63,345 bases of DNA from Syntrophobacterales bacterium (GTDB lineage Bacteria > Desulfobacterota > Desulfobaccia > Desulfobaccales > 0-14-0-80-60-11): NCBI GenBank assembly GCA_023229795.1, contig JALNYP010000016.1, positions 1 through 63,345 of the forward strand, read 5' to 3'. The translations under genes were made by a program, and so were the position numbers. The notes under the pieces were generated by a model. The model was not told the origin of the DNA. It saw only the letters and a program-made list of their open reading frames with translations, and made no database searches. Position 1 is the stretch's first letter, and every line of letters starts with the position of its first letter. Of the stretch, positions 50,137 through 59,033 are shown piece by piece.

Positions 50137-51226
50137 CAGGCGCCTCCCGGGGCCAGGCGCGCCCGCACCTCCGGACAAGAGAGCAGCGGCGGCAGGGTCA
50201 CGTCCGCCAGGGGCGCCTCCATCCAGGTCAGGGGCTCCCCGCTCTCGCCATCGGGAACCGGGATAATCAGCCGCGGCGCCGCGGCCAGCGGCGTCTGCCA
50301 CCGGAACAGCCCGGCCTCCTCCAGGATCTCCATCAGGGTGCAGAACACCGTGCCCGCCATCTGGTCCAGGCCCCGTTTATGAAGGGTCGAGGTCAGGGGG
50401 GCGTGGCGGTGGTCCATCTGCCCCACGTAAACCTGGACCAGGTGCTCCAGGTCCGGGGTGCCGGGGACCAGGTTTAAGCGATCCAGGGCGAAGGCCAAGA
50501 GCGTCATGGTCTCCACCCCGTAGCCCGTCTTGAAGGGCAGGCGGCTCCAAAACTTCAGGGTGCCGGCCATCTCCCCGGACAACAGATAGGCCAGTTTCTG
50601 GAGGGCCTGGACCCGGGGTGGGGGCACAGGGCCAGGAGCGACCGGAGCATGGTGTTGAGCCGGCCGCCGTGGGGGCGCTGATAGACGATCTTGGCCGCTT
50701 CTACTGTCTTAAACCGGAGGATGGCCCCCACCGGGTCCACCACCCAGCGGGGATGGAAGAAGGGCGGGCGGATGTCCGCATCGAGAAAGACCACCACGGC
50801 CCGGGGGTCGGTCACGCCGGCCGCGGTCACCAGGTGATAGAGGCAGGCCCGCATGGCCGCGCCCTTGCCCATGGGGGCCTGCTCCTGATCCGGCGGCAGA
50901 TGCCGGGCTACGGTAAGAACCTTGACCTGGGGCCAGGTCTCGGTCAGGCGCTTCAGGGCCTCCGGGCGCTCGCCCCCGAAGGCGATCCACACCTGGTCGA
51001 TGAGGCTCCCCAGGAGCGGCCGCACCAGGGCCAGGAGGTGGCTCAGGTTGCCGGCTTCCCGGGGGCTGCCCACGGGAAAGACCAGGTGCACCGGCACCTG
51101 TTCGCCCTGTTTCAAGGCCGCCACGGCCTCCGGCGCAAAGCTGTCCGGCGGGATCAGGCCCAGAGCGGGCAGGCGCGCCGGGCGCTCCCAGAGCTCGGGC
51201 CGGATCAGCGTAGGCCCGCGGCTCAT
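50136..51226 (-). pseudogene. gpgS: GpgS-like glucosyl-3-phosphoglycerate synthase with a frameshift
   Basis: Two overlapping frames together make one GT81-type enzyme. The first (start ATG 51226, ATGA overlap with the gene before) runs from MSRGPTLIRPELWERP through VVVFLDADIRPPFFHPRWVV and YQRPHGGRLNTML to LLALCPHP. The second continues with RVQALQKLAYLLSGEMAGTL, WSRLPFKTGYGVETM, and VQVYVGQMDHRHAPLTS. The shift lies in a G-run at about 50611-50625 (GGGG-T-GGGGG on the plus strand); one extra C on the coding strand would restore the frame. This may be a sequencing error in a homopolymer, programmed slippage or a real lesion. The enzyme makes glucosyl-3-phosphoglycerate from UDP/ADP-glucose. 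Confidence 0.72.
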
Positions 51227-52443
51227 GGCGCCCTCCACAGGGCGGCCCGGGCCTGGGCCGCGACTTCAGGCACCGCCAGCCAACTCTGCAAGGCCTGCCA
51301 GCGGGCCACGGTGGAAAGATAGTCCTGATAAACCGCGGCGCCGGAGTTCTCCAACTGATCCATCAGCACCAGGTTCTCCAAAGTCTGACGGGCCGCTTCG
51401 GCATCGCCTTGGGCCAGGTAGTCCAGAGCCAGGAGGGTATGGCTCCGGCAGGCCCGCCGGGGCAGGTCGTCTTCCAAAAAGTTGCCCGGATAGGGCTTAA
51501 AGTCCTCGGCGCTCACCCGCACCCGGCCCGGCCCCGGCTCCTGCTGCCGCAACTTTAACCGGGTGTAGCAGAACCGCACCAGGTCCTGGCGGAGCCTGAG
51601 CCAGGCGGGATGGGGCTTGTCCGGCGGCAGGTGGACGATGCTCAAGGTATTGTCCAGAAAGAAGGGAATCCCGAACATCCGGGCATTCAGGATATAGTCC
51701 GTATCTTCGCCCCGCGTGATGGCGGGGTCAAAGGGAAGGCGGCGAAACAGCGCCGCGGGCAGGGCCAGATTGCCGCCGAACCCTAAGGGGGTGGGCTTGA
51801 GGCGCGGACCCGTCAGCACCAGGTCCGTCAGGGCCGCGTTCAGCCAGCGCATCTTGGGCCAGGCTGCGGCCCAGGCCGCGGCGGGCTCAGGCAGCAGCAC
51901 GCCGCCATCGGCATTGCGGTACACCCCGGCCAACCCGAACACGGGGTGTTTCCGGGCGAGCTCGGTCACATCGGCCTCGACGGTCGCCAAAAAATCCGGG
52001 GCCGCAACCACCTCGTCGTCGTCCAGGCTGATCAGCACCCGGGCCCCGCCGAGATTGGCGAGCAGCAGGGTAAGGTTGCGAATCTGGGAGTAGCCGCCCA
52101 GGGACAGGAGCGACAGCCATTCTTCCCGGCCGCGGGCCCGGCAGAAGTCCCGGAGGATGCTCAGATGGGAGGCCGCCACCAGCCGCACCGGATACGGCAA
52201 CGGCGGCGAAGCCAGCACCTCCCGGACCCGGGCCTCCACCGCGGCATCGAGGGCCGGCGCGGTGGCCGCGGCCACCACCGCCACCTCTGCGCCCTGGGCG
52301 GCCAGGGGGCTGAGGCTCTCCAAGGTGCGCCGGAGCGTGCCGGCGGCGTCAAGGGGAGTGGGATGATCGAAGACGATCTCCTCCGGGCCTACCCCGTCGG
52401 GATAGGTCCAATACGTGGGGATCGCCACCGAGTAACCGCGCAT
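51223..52443 (-). CDS. GT-A-fold glycosyltransferase
   Basis: The 406-aa protein has a GT2-like core: IRNLTLLLANLGGARVLISL ending in DDDE (residues about 144-148), which is the metal-binding D-x-D region. PLGFGGNLALPAALFRRLPF follows, then ITRGEDTDYILNARMFG, the acidic acceptor-side motif. The last ~120 residues are helical. It is unlike standard GT2 families at the N-terminus (MRGYSVAIPTYWTYPDGVGP). It begins a three-gene overlapping set, its TGA overlapping the ATG of the GpgS-like gene, so the three enzymes likely build one product. Confidence 0.75.
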   Translation of the reverse strand: MRGYSVAIPTYWTYPDGVGPEEIVFDHPTPLDAAGTLRRTLESLSPLAAQGAEVAVVAAATAPALDAAVEARVREVLASPPLPYPVRLVAASHLSILRDFCRARGREEWLSLLSLGGYSQIRNLTLLLANLGGARVLISLDDDEVVAAPDFLATVEADVTELARKHPVFGLAGVYRNADGGVLLPEPAAAWAAAWPKMRWLNAALTDLVLTGPRLKPTPLGFGGNLALPAALFRRLPFDPAITRGEDTDYILNARMFGIPFFLDNTLSIVHLPPDKPHPAWLRLRQDLVRFCYTRLKLRQQEPGPGRVRVSAEDFKPYPGNFLEDDLPRRACRSHTLLALDYLAQGDAEAARQTLENLVLMDQLENSGAAVYQDYLSTVARWQALQSWLAVPEVAAQARAALWRAP

Positions 52444-52537
52444 GGGTTCAGGCTAACCACTCTGCCCGCATCAGTCAAGGATTATCCGGCCGCGCCGCGG
52501 ATGAACCGAGCCGGACCCACCGCGCCGCCAGCCTGAT

Positions 52538-53671
52538 TCAGACTTTGGTCCGGATGCGCTGCACCGCCAGCATCGAAATCAGGCTCATGCCGGCCCCGGC
52601 GATAAAAGGAATCCGGTAGTCCACCATCCACAACATGCCGCCGATGGCCGGGAGAAACACCGCGGCAATGTGGTTGATGGTGAAACCCACCGCCATACTG
52701 GGAGCGATGTCCCGGGGGTCGGCGATCTTCTGGAAAAAAGTCTGGATGCCGACCGCGAAGTTAAAAAAGATATGATCCAAAATATAGATCAACCCTAGGA
52801 GCAGCTTGGATTGTACGAAGGCGTAACCCAGAAAGACCAGGATTAAGCTGGAGTATTCCAAGGACAACACTTTGCGTTCCCCGAAACGGATGATGCTCTT
52901 GCCGACAATCGGGCTCAAGAAATAATTGATCGAGTCATTAATTACAAACAACAGGGTTATTTCTTGAATCGTATAATGGCACCTTTGGACCAGTAGGAAG
53001 GCGGCAAAGGCCATAAAGATTTGACGCCGGGAGCCGGCCATAAAGGTGAGGAAATAGAAGAGCCAATACCTGGTGCGGAACACCATTTTCTTGCGTTGCG
53101 GGATAATATCGCGGTGCGCGGGATTTTGCCGGAGGCCCCAGAGGGCGGCGACAATGACAACACTGCCAATGATTAGATAAATCTGGGTGTAATTCAAGAG
53201 ATAGACCAGGCCAAAAATCATGAGACTGATGACGACGCTGGAAGCCGAGGCCAGGCTGCGCATTTGGCCGAACACCCAGGGCGATTTGGCCGTATCGAAA
53301 TACTGGAGGGTCAACGACTGATTGGTGGTCTCGTAGTAGTGGAACCCGAAACTCATGAGCAGGGTAGTCCACAAGAGCCCCGTATAGGAAGGAAACAGCC
53401 CGGTGACGGCCAGTCCCAGCCCTAAGAGGAGGATCGACAGGGCCGACAGGCGATGTTCCTTGATCATCAACATGATATAGACGGCCAGGAGGGCCAGAAA
53501 GCCGGGGATTTCCCGCACCGATTGAATCATGCCGATATGGCTGCCATCCAGCCCGGCCATCTCCACCGCAAAATTATTGAACAGCGTTTGCCAGGCTTTC
53601 AGGCCTACCGTGGAGCTGATGGTGAGCACCATCAGGAAACGGAACATGGGGTTGAGGCGTATCTGCTTCAA
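52538..53671 (-). CDS. MFS transporter
   Basis: The 377-aa protein is a compact major facilitator with 11-12 TM helices: LFNNFAVEMAGLDGSHIGMI and QSVREIPGFLALLAVYIM at the N-terminus, MRSLASASSVVISLMIFGL in the middle and MAVGFTINHIAAVFLPAIGG near the end. The substrate is not evident. The frame opens at TTG 53671 without a clear Shine-Dalgarno; ATG 53647 is an alternative. It is 94 bases upstream of the glycosyltransferase set on the same strand and could export or import its product. Confidence 0.75.
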   Translation of the reverse strand: MKQIRLNPMFRFLMVLTISSTVGLKAWQTLFNNFAVEMAGLDGSHIGMIQSVREIPGFLALLAVYIMLMIKEHRLSALSILLLGLGLAVTGLFPSYTGLLWTTLLMSFGFHYYETTNQSLTLQYFDTAKSPWVFGQMRSLASASSVVISLMIFGLVYLLNYTQIYLIIGSVVIVAALWGLRQNPAHRDIIPQRKKMVFRTRYWLFYFLTFMAGSRRQIFMAFAAFLLVQRCHYTIQEITLLFVINDSINYFLSPIVGKSIIRFGERKVLSLEYSSLILVFLGYAFVQSKLLLGLIYILDHIFFNFAVGIQTFFQKIADPRDIAPSMAVGFTINHIAAVFLPAIGGMLWMVDYRIPFIAGAGMSLISMLAVQRIRTKV

Positions 53672-53801
53672 TGGGAAGACTGGGGATTAAGATAGTGGCA
53701 TAAACCTGAAAAGGTTTTGGTGGAATTATGACTTTTTTGGCCAGGATGTCAAACCGGCTCGGTCCGGGCGCCTGAAGGAGGAGGGGGGTTTGGCAGAGGA
53801 T

Positions 53802-54266
53802 CTACCTGCGGGCCAGTTTTTTCGGGGCCTTACCTTTGCGGGCTTTGGGCCGGGGCAGGGGCCGGAGCTTGGGAGATGGTTTGCCCAACCTCGCGGGGTG
53901 AGGCGGCGCGGAGTCGGGGAGGAGAAGCGCATAACCGGGATTATCTTCAGATTTTCCGGCCAGGGACGGGTAATAATCTTCGATTCTACCGGGTTTTTCC
54001 ACTCCGCTGTCGGCCCAGACCGTGCCGAGAAATCTGCCGGTGCGGAGATTTTGGTCCTGATCGCCGGCCCAGAGCAGGAGCCCGCAGATAATTCCCAGGC
54101 TCATCCAAACGCTGACGCCCACCACTCGCGGCCAAGACCGCCTGGATTTCTCGGGTTCGAGCAGGCTGCTCTTGCGGCGGGCCCCCGCCGACCAGAAAGT
54201 GTACACCGTGTACGCCGCCAAAATAAGTAGGAGAGTCTTAATTGCCCTTCCTCCCTGAAGAGACAA
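53802..54266 (-). CDS. Small membrane protein with basic Pro-rich tail
   Basis: About 142-154 aa with two TM segments (TLLLILAAYTVYTFW and VGVSVWMSLGIICGLLLWA). A polar region and a C-terminal tail rich in Pro, Lys and Arg (PSPKLRPLPRPKARKGKAPK) follow. Family not recognised. The start is odd: TTG 54266 lies upstream of a strong GGAGGAAGG, while the codon at the proper distance after that site is ATT (in ATTAAGACTCTCC), about 54240. Either TTG is used or this is a rare ATT start. Confidence 0.42.
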   Translation of the reverse strand: MSLQGGRAIKTLLLILAAYTVYTFWSAGARRKSSLLEPEKSRRSWPRVVGVSVWMSLGIICGLLLWAGDQDQNLRTGRFLGTVWADSGVEKPGRIEDYYPSLAGKSEDNPGYALLLPDSAPPHPARLGKPSPKLRPLPRPKARKGKAPKKLARR

Positions 54267-54690
54267 TGATTATCGGAAGTTATACCCTTAAATTCCAATT
54301 TTTAAAAAAGTTTTAAAGGCTTTTAATATTACAAGTTAATACAAATTGAATTATTTAATGGAATGATCGAACTATTACTATAATAGTTATTACCTCACAC
54401 CTGACCATATTATCTTCAAATTAATGTATCAAAGAGGAGAACGCAATAAGAATTTCCCTAATTTTATGTTCTCAAAAGCCTAATTTTGATCAATGCCCCA
54501 GAGTTGGTCCCTGACCGGTGAGGCTGGTCTCAGGCGCGCCTCCCCGCTCATTTCGATCTCCTGTAAGATTCCCCGCCCGAATTACAGACATTTCCGGGCT
54601 GGAATCAGTAGGTTACCGGATGGCGCCGGCCGGCGCCGGGGGTATGATCAAGGCAAGTTGCGGTGACCGCAGAGGCGGAAACGAGAGGCG
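54267..54690. other. AT-rich intergenic region
   Basis: Between about 54285 and 54490 the sequence is strikingly AT-rich compared with the GC-rich genes on both sides, with several TTATTA/TAATA stretches. AGAGGAGA near 54435 is not followed by ATG, GTG or TTG at a normal distance. I see no RNA gene. It may be a promoter region or a relic of acquired DNA. Confidence 0.4.
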
Positions 54691-54834
54691 ATGATGCGCA
54701 TAGCAGGAAGACTGGCCTGGTGGCTGATTCTGGGGGTAGGCATCTTTATTCTGGGCTCCGTGCTCGATACCCTGATCGACCCGGGAATTGCCGGGCAGGT
54801 GAGCGCTGACGCCCTGCAGTTCCTGCCGAGATAA
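54691..54834 (+). CDS. 47-aa single-TM protein
   Basis: ATG 54691 (or 54694, better spaced from GAGAGG) opens 47 codons: a basic start MMRIAGRLAWW, one TM helix (LILGVGIFILGSVLDTLI) and a short tail ending LPR. GC-rich codon use matches neighbouring genes. The family is not recognised and the gene stands between divergent transcription units. Confidence 0.42.
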   Translation: MMRIAGRLAWWLILGVGIFILGSVLDTLIDPGIAGQVSADALQFLPR

Positions 54835-54881
54835 ACCGCTCCGGCCAGCCGCCAGCGGGGCGCCATCAAGCCGCGCCGGTC

Positions 54882-56390
54882 CTAAAAACCGTACAGCGCC
54901 CCGAATTTCCGCTGCAAATACGTCACCAGGAACCGAGGCGTCAAGTCCTCCCCCGTGACTTCCTTCACCAACGGCCGGGCCCAGAGGCGGTTGCCCTGGC
55001 TGTGAATCTTCGCCCGCAGCCACGTCAGGAGCGGCGCGAAATCCCCGGCGGCAAACTTTTCCTCCAGGGAACCCAGGTCGGCCTCGGCTCGAGCATAGAA
55101 TTGGGCGGCATAGAGGTTCCCCAGGGTGTAGGTGGGAAAATATCCGAAGAGCCCGGCGGCCCAATGCACGTCCTGCATCACCCCCTGGGCGTAGTCGGAG
55201 GGCCTCAAGCCCAGGTAGGCGGCCATGCGGTCGTTCCAGGCCCCGGGCAGGTCCTCCACCTGGAGGTCGCCGCCCATCAAGGGGCGCTCCAACTCAAAGC
55301 GCAGCAGGATATGCAGGTTATAGGTGACTTCGTCGGCCTCGGTGCGGATTAACGAGGGCCGGACTTCGTTGACCGCGCCGTGAAAGACCTCGAGGGGCAC
55401 CTCCCGCAGGGCCGGGAAGGCTGCCTGCGCCTGGGGATAGAAGTAGCGCCAGAACCCCAGGGAGCGCCCCACCAGGTTTTCCCACAGCCGGGACTGGGAC
55501 TCGTGGATACCGAGGGAGACGGGAGCCCCCCGGGGAGTGCCCCAGTGCTCTTCCGGCAGCCCCTGGCCATAGAGGGCGTGACCCGCTTCGTGCAGCGTGC
55601 TGAAAAAGGCCTGGCTGAAGTTATGCTCATCGTAGCGGGTGGTGATGCGCACGTCGCCGGGGCCGATCTCCACGGAAAAGGGGTGGGCGGTGGGGTCGAG
55701 GCGGCCGGCGTCGAAATCATATCCCAGGCGCTGGGCCACCAGCCGGCCGAAGCGCTCCTGGCCGGCCACCGGGAAATGCCGCCGCACCACCTCGCTTGAG
55801 GGCCGCCGGCCGCTGGCGTTAATCGCTTCCAGAATTTTGACCAGGGCCTCCCGGACCTGCGCCAACAGGGGCGCCAGCCCCGCCGCGGTCTCCCCCGGCT
55901 CAAACAGGTCCAGGTGGGCGTCATAAGGCTCCCCGGCATAACCCAGGGCCTGGGCCTCTGCGCGCTTCAGGCTGACGATGCGGGCCAGAAACGGCTTAAA
56001 CGCGGCCCAATCGTTATCGGGCCGCGCCTGTTCCCAGGCCGTCTCCCCTTCCGCGGTGGCCTTGGCCAGGGCCACGGCCAGGTCTTCGGGAATCTTGAGG
56101 GCCCGGTCGTAGTCCCGCCGCCATTCCCGGACGTTGACCGCAGCCGTGCTGTTCGGGTCCCGCACCAACTCGGCCCCCTCTACCCCGGCCAAATGTTCCC
56201 CTACCCGGGGGTCGGTGGCCCGGCTGTGCATCCATTTGGCCAGCATGGCGAACTGGTTGTGGCGGTGCGCATGGCCTTTGATCGGGATCTGGGTGCGCTG
56301 GTCCCAGCCCAGCAACTGCCCCATGGACTCGTAATAGGCGGTTTCCCGGCTGTGCTGCGCCAGCCACTGATAAGCTGCTTCGGGCGTCAT
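54882..56390 (-). CDS. M32-family (Taq-type) metallocarboxypeptidase
   Basis: The start ATG 56390 behind AAGGAGAG gives 502 aa, the normal length. Zinc motif and surroundings are intact: FFSTLHEAGHALYGQGLPEE (H-E-x-x-H), then SLGIHESQSRLWENLVGRS with the third metal ligand Glu. EVRPSLIRTEADEVTYNLHI and TYTLGNLYAAQFYARAEADL are typical M32 blocks. The enzyme removes C-terminal residues from peptides in the cytoplasm and probably helps recycle them. It is monocistronic. Confidence 0.92.
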   Translation of the reverse strand: MTPEAAYQWLAQHSRETAYYESMGQLLGWDQRTQIPIKGHAHRHNQFAMLAKWMHSRATDPRVGEHLAGVEGAELVRDPNSTAAVNVREWRRDYDRALKIPEDLAVALAKATAEGETAWEQARPDNDWAAFKPFLARIVSLKRAEAQALGYAGEPYDAHLDLFEPGETAAGLAPLLAQVREALVKILEAINASGRRPSSEVVRRHFPVAGQERFGRLVAQRLGYDFDAGRLDPTAHPFSVEIGPGDVRITTRYDEHNFSQAFFSTLHEAGHALYGQGLPEEHWGTPRGAPVSLGIHESQSRLWENLVGRSLGFWRYFYPQAQAAFPALREVPLEVFHGAVNEVRPSLIRTEADEVTYNLHILLRFELERPLMGGDLQVEDLPGAWNDRMAAYLGLRPSDYAQGVMQDVHWAAGLFGYFPTYTLGNLYAAQFYARAEADLGSLEEKFAAGDFAPLLTWLRAKIHSQGNRLWARPLVKEVTGEDLTPRFLVTYLQRKFGALYGF

Positions 56391-56623
56391 AAAAATTCTC
56401 TCCTTAAGGCCTGCAATACCAGTTCGCAATCAAATGGCGGCCCAGGCTTTCGCCTGCGGCTATAAAAAAGCTGACCGGCAAATTATCTTTCCTTTTTTTA
56501 CGTGCTGCTGAATGTTTCGGATTCCTGCCGCAACCTCTTTAAAACGCGGCGTCACCGGTAACGATCACGGCGGACCTTGCCTCTAGTAGTGTCGGCAAGC
56601 TTATTGCAAGTTTTTGTTTGGTA

Positions 56624-56645
56624 GCACAGCCTTTCCAGGCTGTGC
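56624..56645. repeat. Palindromic intergenic repeat
   Basis: GCACAGCC (56624-56631) and GGCTGTGC (56638-56645) form a perfect 8-bp stem around TTTCCA. The form TAGCACAGCCTTTCCAGGCT resembles a dispersed GGCACAGGCTTTCCAGCCTG element common between genes in several phyla. The rest of 56391-56734 shows nothing else. Confidence 0.5.
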
Positions 56646-56734
56646 CGAAAATCCCGCACAGGATAGAAAGCCTGAGCCACCAAGCCGTTTTTATTGCACT
56701 GGGTTGTCATGGAACCTATGCAAAGCCGGCCTAT

Positions 56735-57355
56735 CTATCCGGCCCGCTCCAGCAGCCAGGCCACCCAGGTGTAGCTCTTCTCCGGGGGGAGGTCGATGAC
56801 CCACTCGTCCCGGGTGATGCGGCGGCGCCGCACCCAACCCGCGGCGGCATAGCGGTCCTGAAGCTCGGCCTCCTGGGTGTCCTTGAAGCCCGACAGGATC
56901 AGCCGGGCGCCGGGCGCAGCCAGCCGGGTGAGTTCGGCCACCTTGTCCATCTGGACCCCCCAGGGCAGGTTGGCCAGGATCAGTCCGAAACGCCCCCTTA
57001 AGCATTCCGTGGAACCTTTGACCAGGCGCACCGAGTCGGCCAGGCCGTTGGCCCGGGCATTGTCCCGGGTGGTGGCCACCGCCCGCCAGGAGAGGTCCAC
57101 CCCTACCCCGGGAGCTGCCCCCGCGGCCACTCCGGCCAGGAGCAGCACCCCCGAACCGCAGCCCACGTCCAACAGGTTTACGCCGGGCGAGGCGGCCAGG
57201 GTTTCGCCCAGCAGGCTCAAACACAGACTGGTGGTGTAATGGCTCGGGGGAAAGACCGAGGCGGCGGCCAGCACCAGCACCCGTTCTCCCGGCCGTGTCC
57301 AATGCGGCCGCCAGCGGGACCGCAGCACCAACTCAGGCGATAACCGGTAAAACAT
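56735..57355 (-). CDS. PrmA-like class I SAM methyltransferase
   Basis: The 206-aa protein has a Rossmann methyltransferase core: NLLDVGCGSGVLLLAGVAAG (SAM loop), APGVGVDLSWRAVATTRDNA, and LILANLPWGVQMDKVAEL, an N-L-P-W motif used by amino- and protein-methyltransferases. LILSGFKDTQEAELQDRYAA and the Trp-rich end match ribosomal protein L11 methyltransferases, but the N-terminal L11-recognition domain of PrmA is absent. Thus it is a PrmA-like enzyme of unknown target. AAGGGG precedes the ATG. Confidence 0.78.
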   Translation of the reverse strand: MFYRLSPELVLRSRWRPHWTRPGERVLVLAAASVFPPSHYTTSLCLSLLGETLAASPGVNLLDVGCGSGVLLLAGVAAGAAPGVGVDLSWRAVATTRDNARANGLADSVRLVKGSTECLRGRFGLILANLPWGVQMDKVAELTRLAAPGARLILSGFKDTQEAELQDRYAAAGWVRRRRITRDEWVIDLPPEKSYTWVAWLLERAG

Positions 57356-57478
57356 GGTGCGGCGATGCCCCCTTCCCGGCGCCAGTCAAGATTCTCGGCT
57401 AAATCATAGACGGCCCCGCCCCTGGCTGTCAAGGTAGGCCTGCGGCGGAAAATCGCCGCGCCCCTATTGCCTCCGGTG

Positions 57479-57508
57479 TTGACCCCGCCTATCTTTTTAG
57501 ATAAGAAT
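57479..57508 (+). promoter_or_regulatory. Possible sigma70-type promoter of the gre-CDF operon
   Basis: TTGACC (57479-57484) is followed after 18 bases by AAGAAT (57503-57508). The position, ~65 bases before the Gre-like start codon, is suitable. This is motif matching only. Confidence 0.3.
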
Positions 57509-57573
57509 AGGTGGTGGTTGATCTTTTAGCCGCTGGGGTTGGGCTGGAAAACCCGGCTCGTGCGCAAACTTAT

Positions 57574-58053
57574 ATGGAAAAGATTCCCTTGACCCGGGCC
57601 GGATATGAGAAACTCATACGGGAACTCGAATTTCTCAGCCGGGTGGAACGCCCCCAGGTGGTACGGCAGATCCTGGAGGCGGCCCAGGAAGGCGGCGTGG
57701 AGAAAAATCCCGATTTCCAATCCGCCCTGGCCCATCGGCAGCGCCTGGAGCGCCGCATCAAGCAGCTGCAGCAGATCCTGGCCAACGCCGAGGTGCTGGT
57801 GGGCAGTAATCTGTCGCCTCGTAAGGTCAGGTTTAACTCCCGGGTTAAAATCCTCAACCTGGCCACCGGCCAGGAACTGGAGTTCAAGCTGGTGGGGCCC
57901 CTGGAGGCCGACGCCAACGCCGGCCAGCTCTCTATTGCCTCGCCCCTGGGCAAGGCCCTGATGGGCCGCGCCACGGGTGACAAGGTCCAGGTCATGACCC
58001 CCCGGGGAGCCAGAGGGTACCAGATCCTGGAAATCCGTATGGATAAAGTATGA
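57574..58053 (+). CDS. GreA/GreB-family factor lacking the acidic catalytic tip
   Basis: The 159-aa protein has the Gre architecture: an N-terminal coiled coil (MEKIPLTRAGYEKLIRELEF, then VERPQVVRQILEAAQEGG) and a C-terminal FKBP-like domain (VRFNSRVKILNLATGQELEF, SIASPLGKALMGRATGDKVQ, TPRGARGYQILEI). In active Gre factors the loop tip reads GD-L-K/S-E-N-A-E-Y, with Asp41 and Glu44 holding the catalytic metal in the RNA polymerase channel. Here it is G-G-V-E-K-N-P-D-F, so both positions are lost. It may bind polymerase without stimulating RNA cleavage. It overlaps the CDF gene (ATGA). Confidence 0.83.
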   Translation: MEKIPLTRAGYEKLIRELEFLSRVERPQVVRQILEAAQEGGVEKNPDFQSALAHRQRLERRIKQLQQILANAEVLVGSNLSPRKVRFNSRVKILNLATGQELEFKLVGPLEADANAGQLSIASPLGKALMGRATGDKVQVMTPRGARGYQILEIRMDKV

Positions 58054-58967
58054 ACCACACCCACGTCCACGCACACCGGTTCGAGAGCAGCCACCGCCGT
58101 CTGGCGCTGGCCTTCTGGACCCAACTGGCCTTTTGCGCGGTGGAACTGGTGGGCGGCATCCTCACCAACAGCCTGGCCCTGTTGGCGGACGCCGGGCACA
58201 TGTTGAGCGACGTGGGCGCCCTGGGCTTGAGCCTGCTGGCGCTGCAATGGGCGACCAAACCCGCCACCTCCCGGAAGACTTACGGTTATCACCGCCTGGA
58301 AATCCTGGTGGCCCTGATCAACGGGCTGGCGCTCTGGGCCATGGCCGGCTATATCTTTTATGAAGCCGCCACCCGGCTCTTCCACCCGCCGGCCATCAGC
58401 AGCACCCCTCTCATTATTATCGCCAGTCTGGGTCTGCTGGTTAATCTCCTGGGAATGTATATCTTGTTACCTGAGCGGGCCCACAGCATTAACCTGCGAT
58501 CAGCATTTATCCACCTGTTATCGGATTCCTTCGGGTCCCTGGCGACGGTGGTGGCGGGCCTGGCGATCTATTGGCGGGGCTGGTACTGGTTCGATCCCGT
58601 GGCCGGCATCGTCGTGGGCGCCATGATTGTGATCAGCAGTTGGCAACTGGTCTGGGAGGCGGCGGAAATCCTGTTGGAGTCCACTCCCCGGCATATCGAT
58701 CTCAATCAGGTGCAGCAATCCCTGGAGAGCCATCCCCAGGTGCTGGAAGTGCACGATTTGCACATCTGGACGATCGCTTCGGGAATTTTTGCCCTGAGCG
58801 TCCATGTCACCATAGACAACCATCTCAACCGGGACTGCCTGACGGGGGACCTGGAAGAACTGCTGCACCAGCGCTTCGGGCTGGAGCACAACACCATCCA
58901 GATCGAAGGTCCGGATTTCCATGATCCCCGGGTCTGTACTTTACACCGCCTGGAAGGTAACCACTGA
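58050..58967 (+). CDS. Cation diffusion facilitator (CDF) metal exporter
   Basis: The 305-aa protein has six TM helices, a His-rich N-terminus (MNHTHVHAHRFESSHR) and the Zn-type ligands in TM2 (LALLADAGHMLSDVGALGLS) and TM5 (AFIHLLSDSFGSLATVVAG). The cytoplasmic C-terminal domain (about 210-300) has HDLHIWTIASGIFALSVHV. It exports Zn2+ and perhaps Co2+, Cd2+ or Fe2+ in exchange for protons. Its ATG overlaps the Gre-like gene stop, an unusual pairing that may link metal export to transcription control. Confidence 0.9.
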   Translation: MNHTHVHAHRFESSHRRLALAFWTQLAFCAVELVGGILTNSLALLADAGHMLSDVGALGLSLLALQWATKPATSRKTYGYHRLEILVALINGLALWAMAGYIFYEAATRLFHPPAISSTPLIIIASLGLLVNLLGMYILLPERAHSINLRSAFIHLLSDSFGSLATVVAGLAIYWRGWYWFDPVAGIVVGAMIVISSWQLVWEAAEILLESTPRHIDLNQVQQSLESHPQVLEVHDLHIWTIASGIFALSVHVTIDNHLNRDCLTGDLEELLHQRFGLEHNTIQIEGPDFHDPRVCTLHRLEGNH

Positions 58968-59033
58968 TCATGCCGCCCTTAACAGAGCCCAGGCGGTTCG
59001 CCTGCCGGCCATGACCTTGAACGAGGAGGAACT

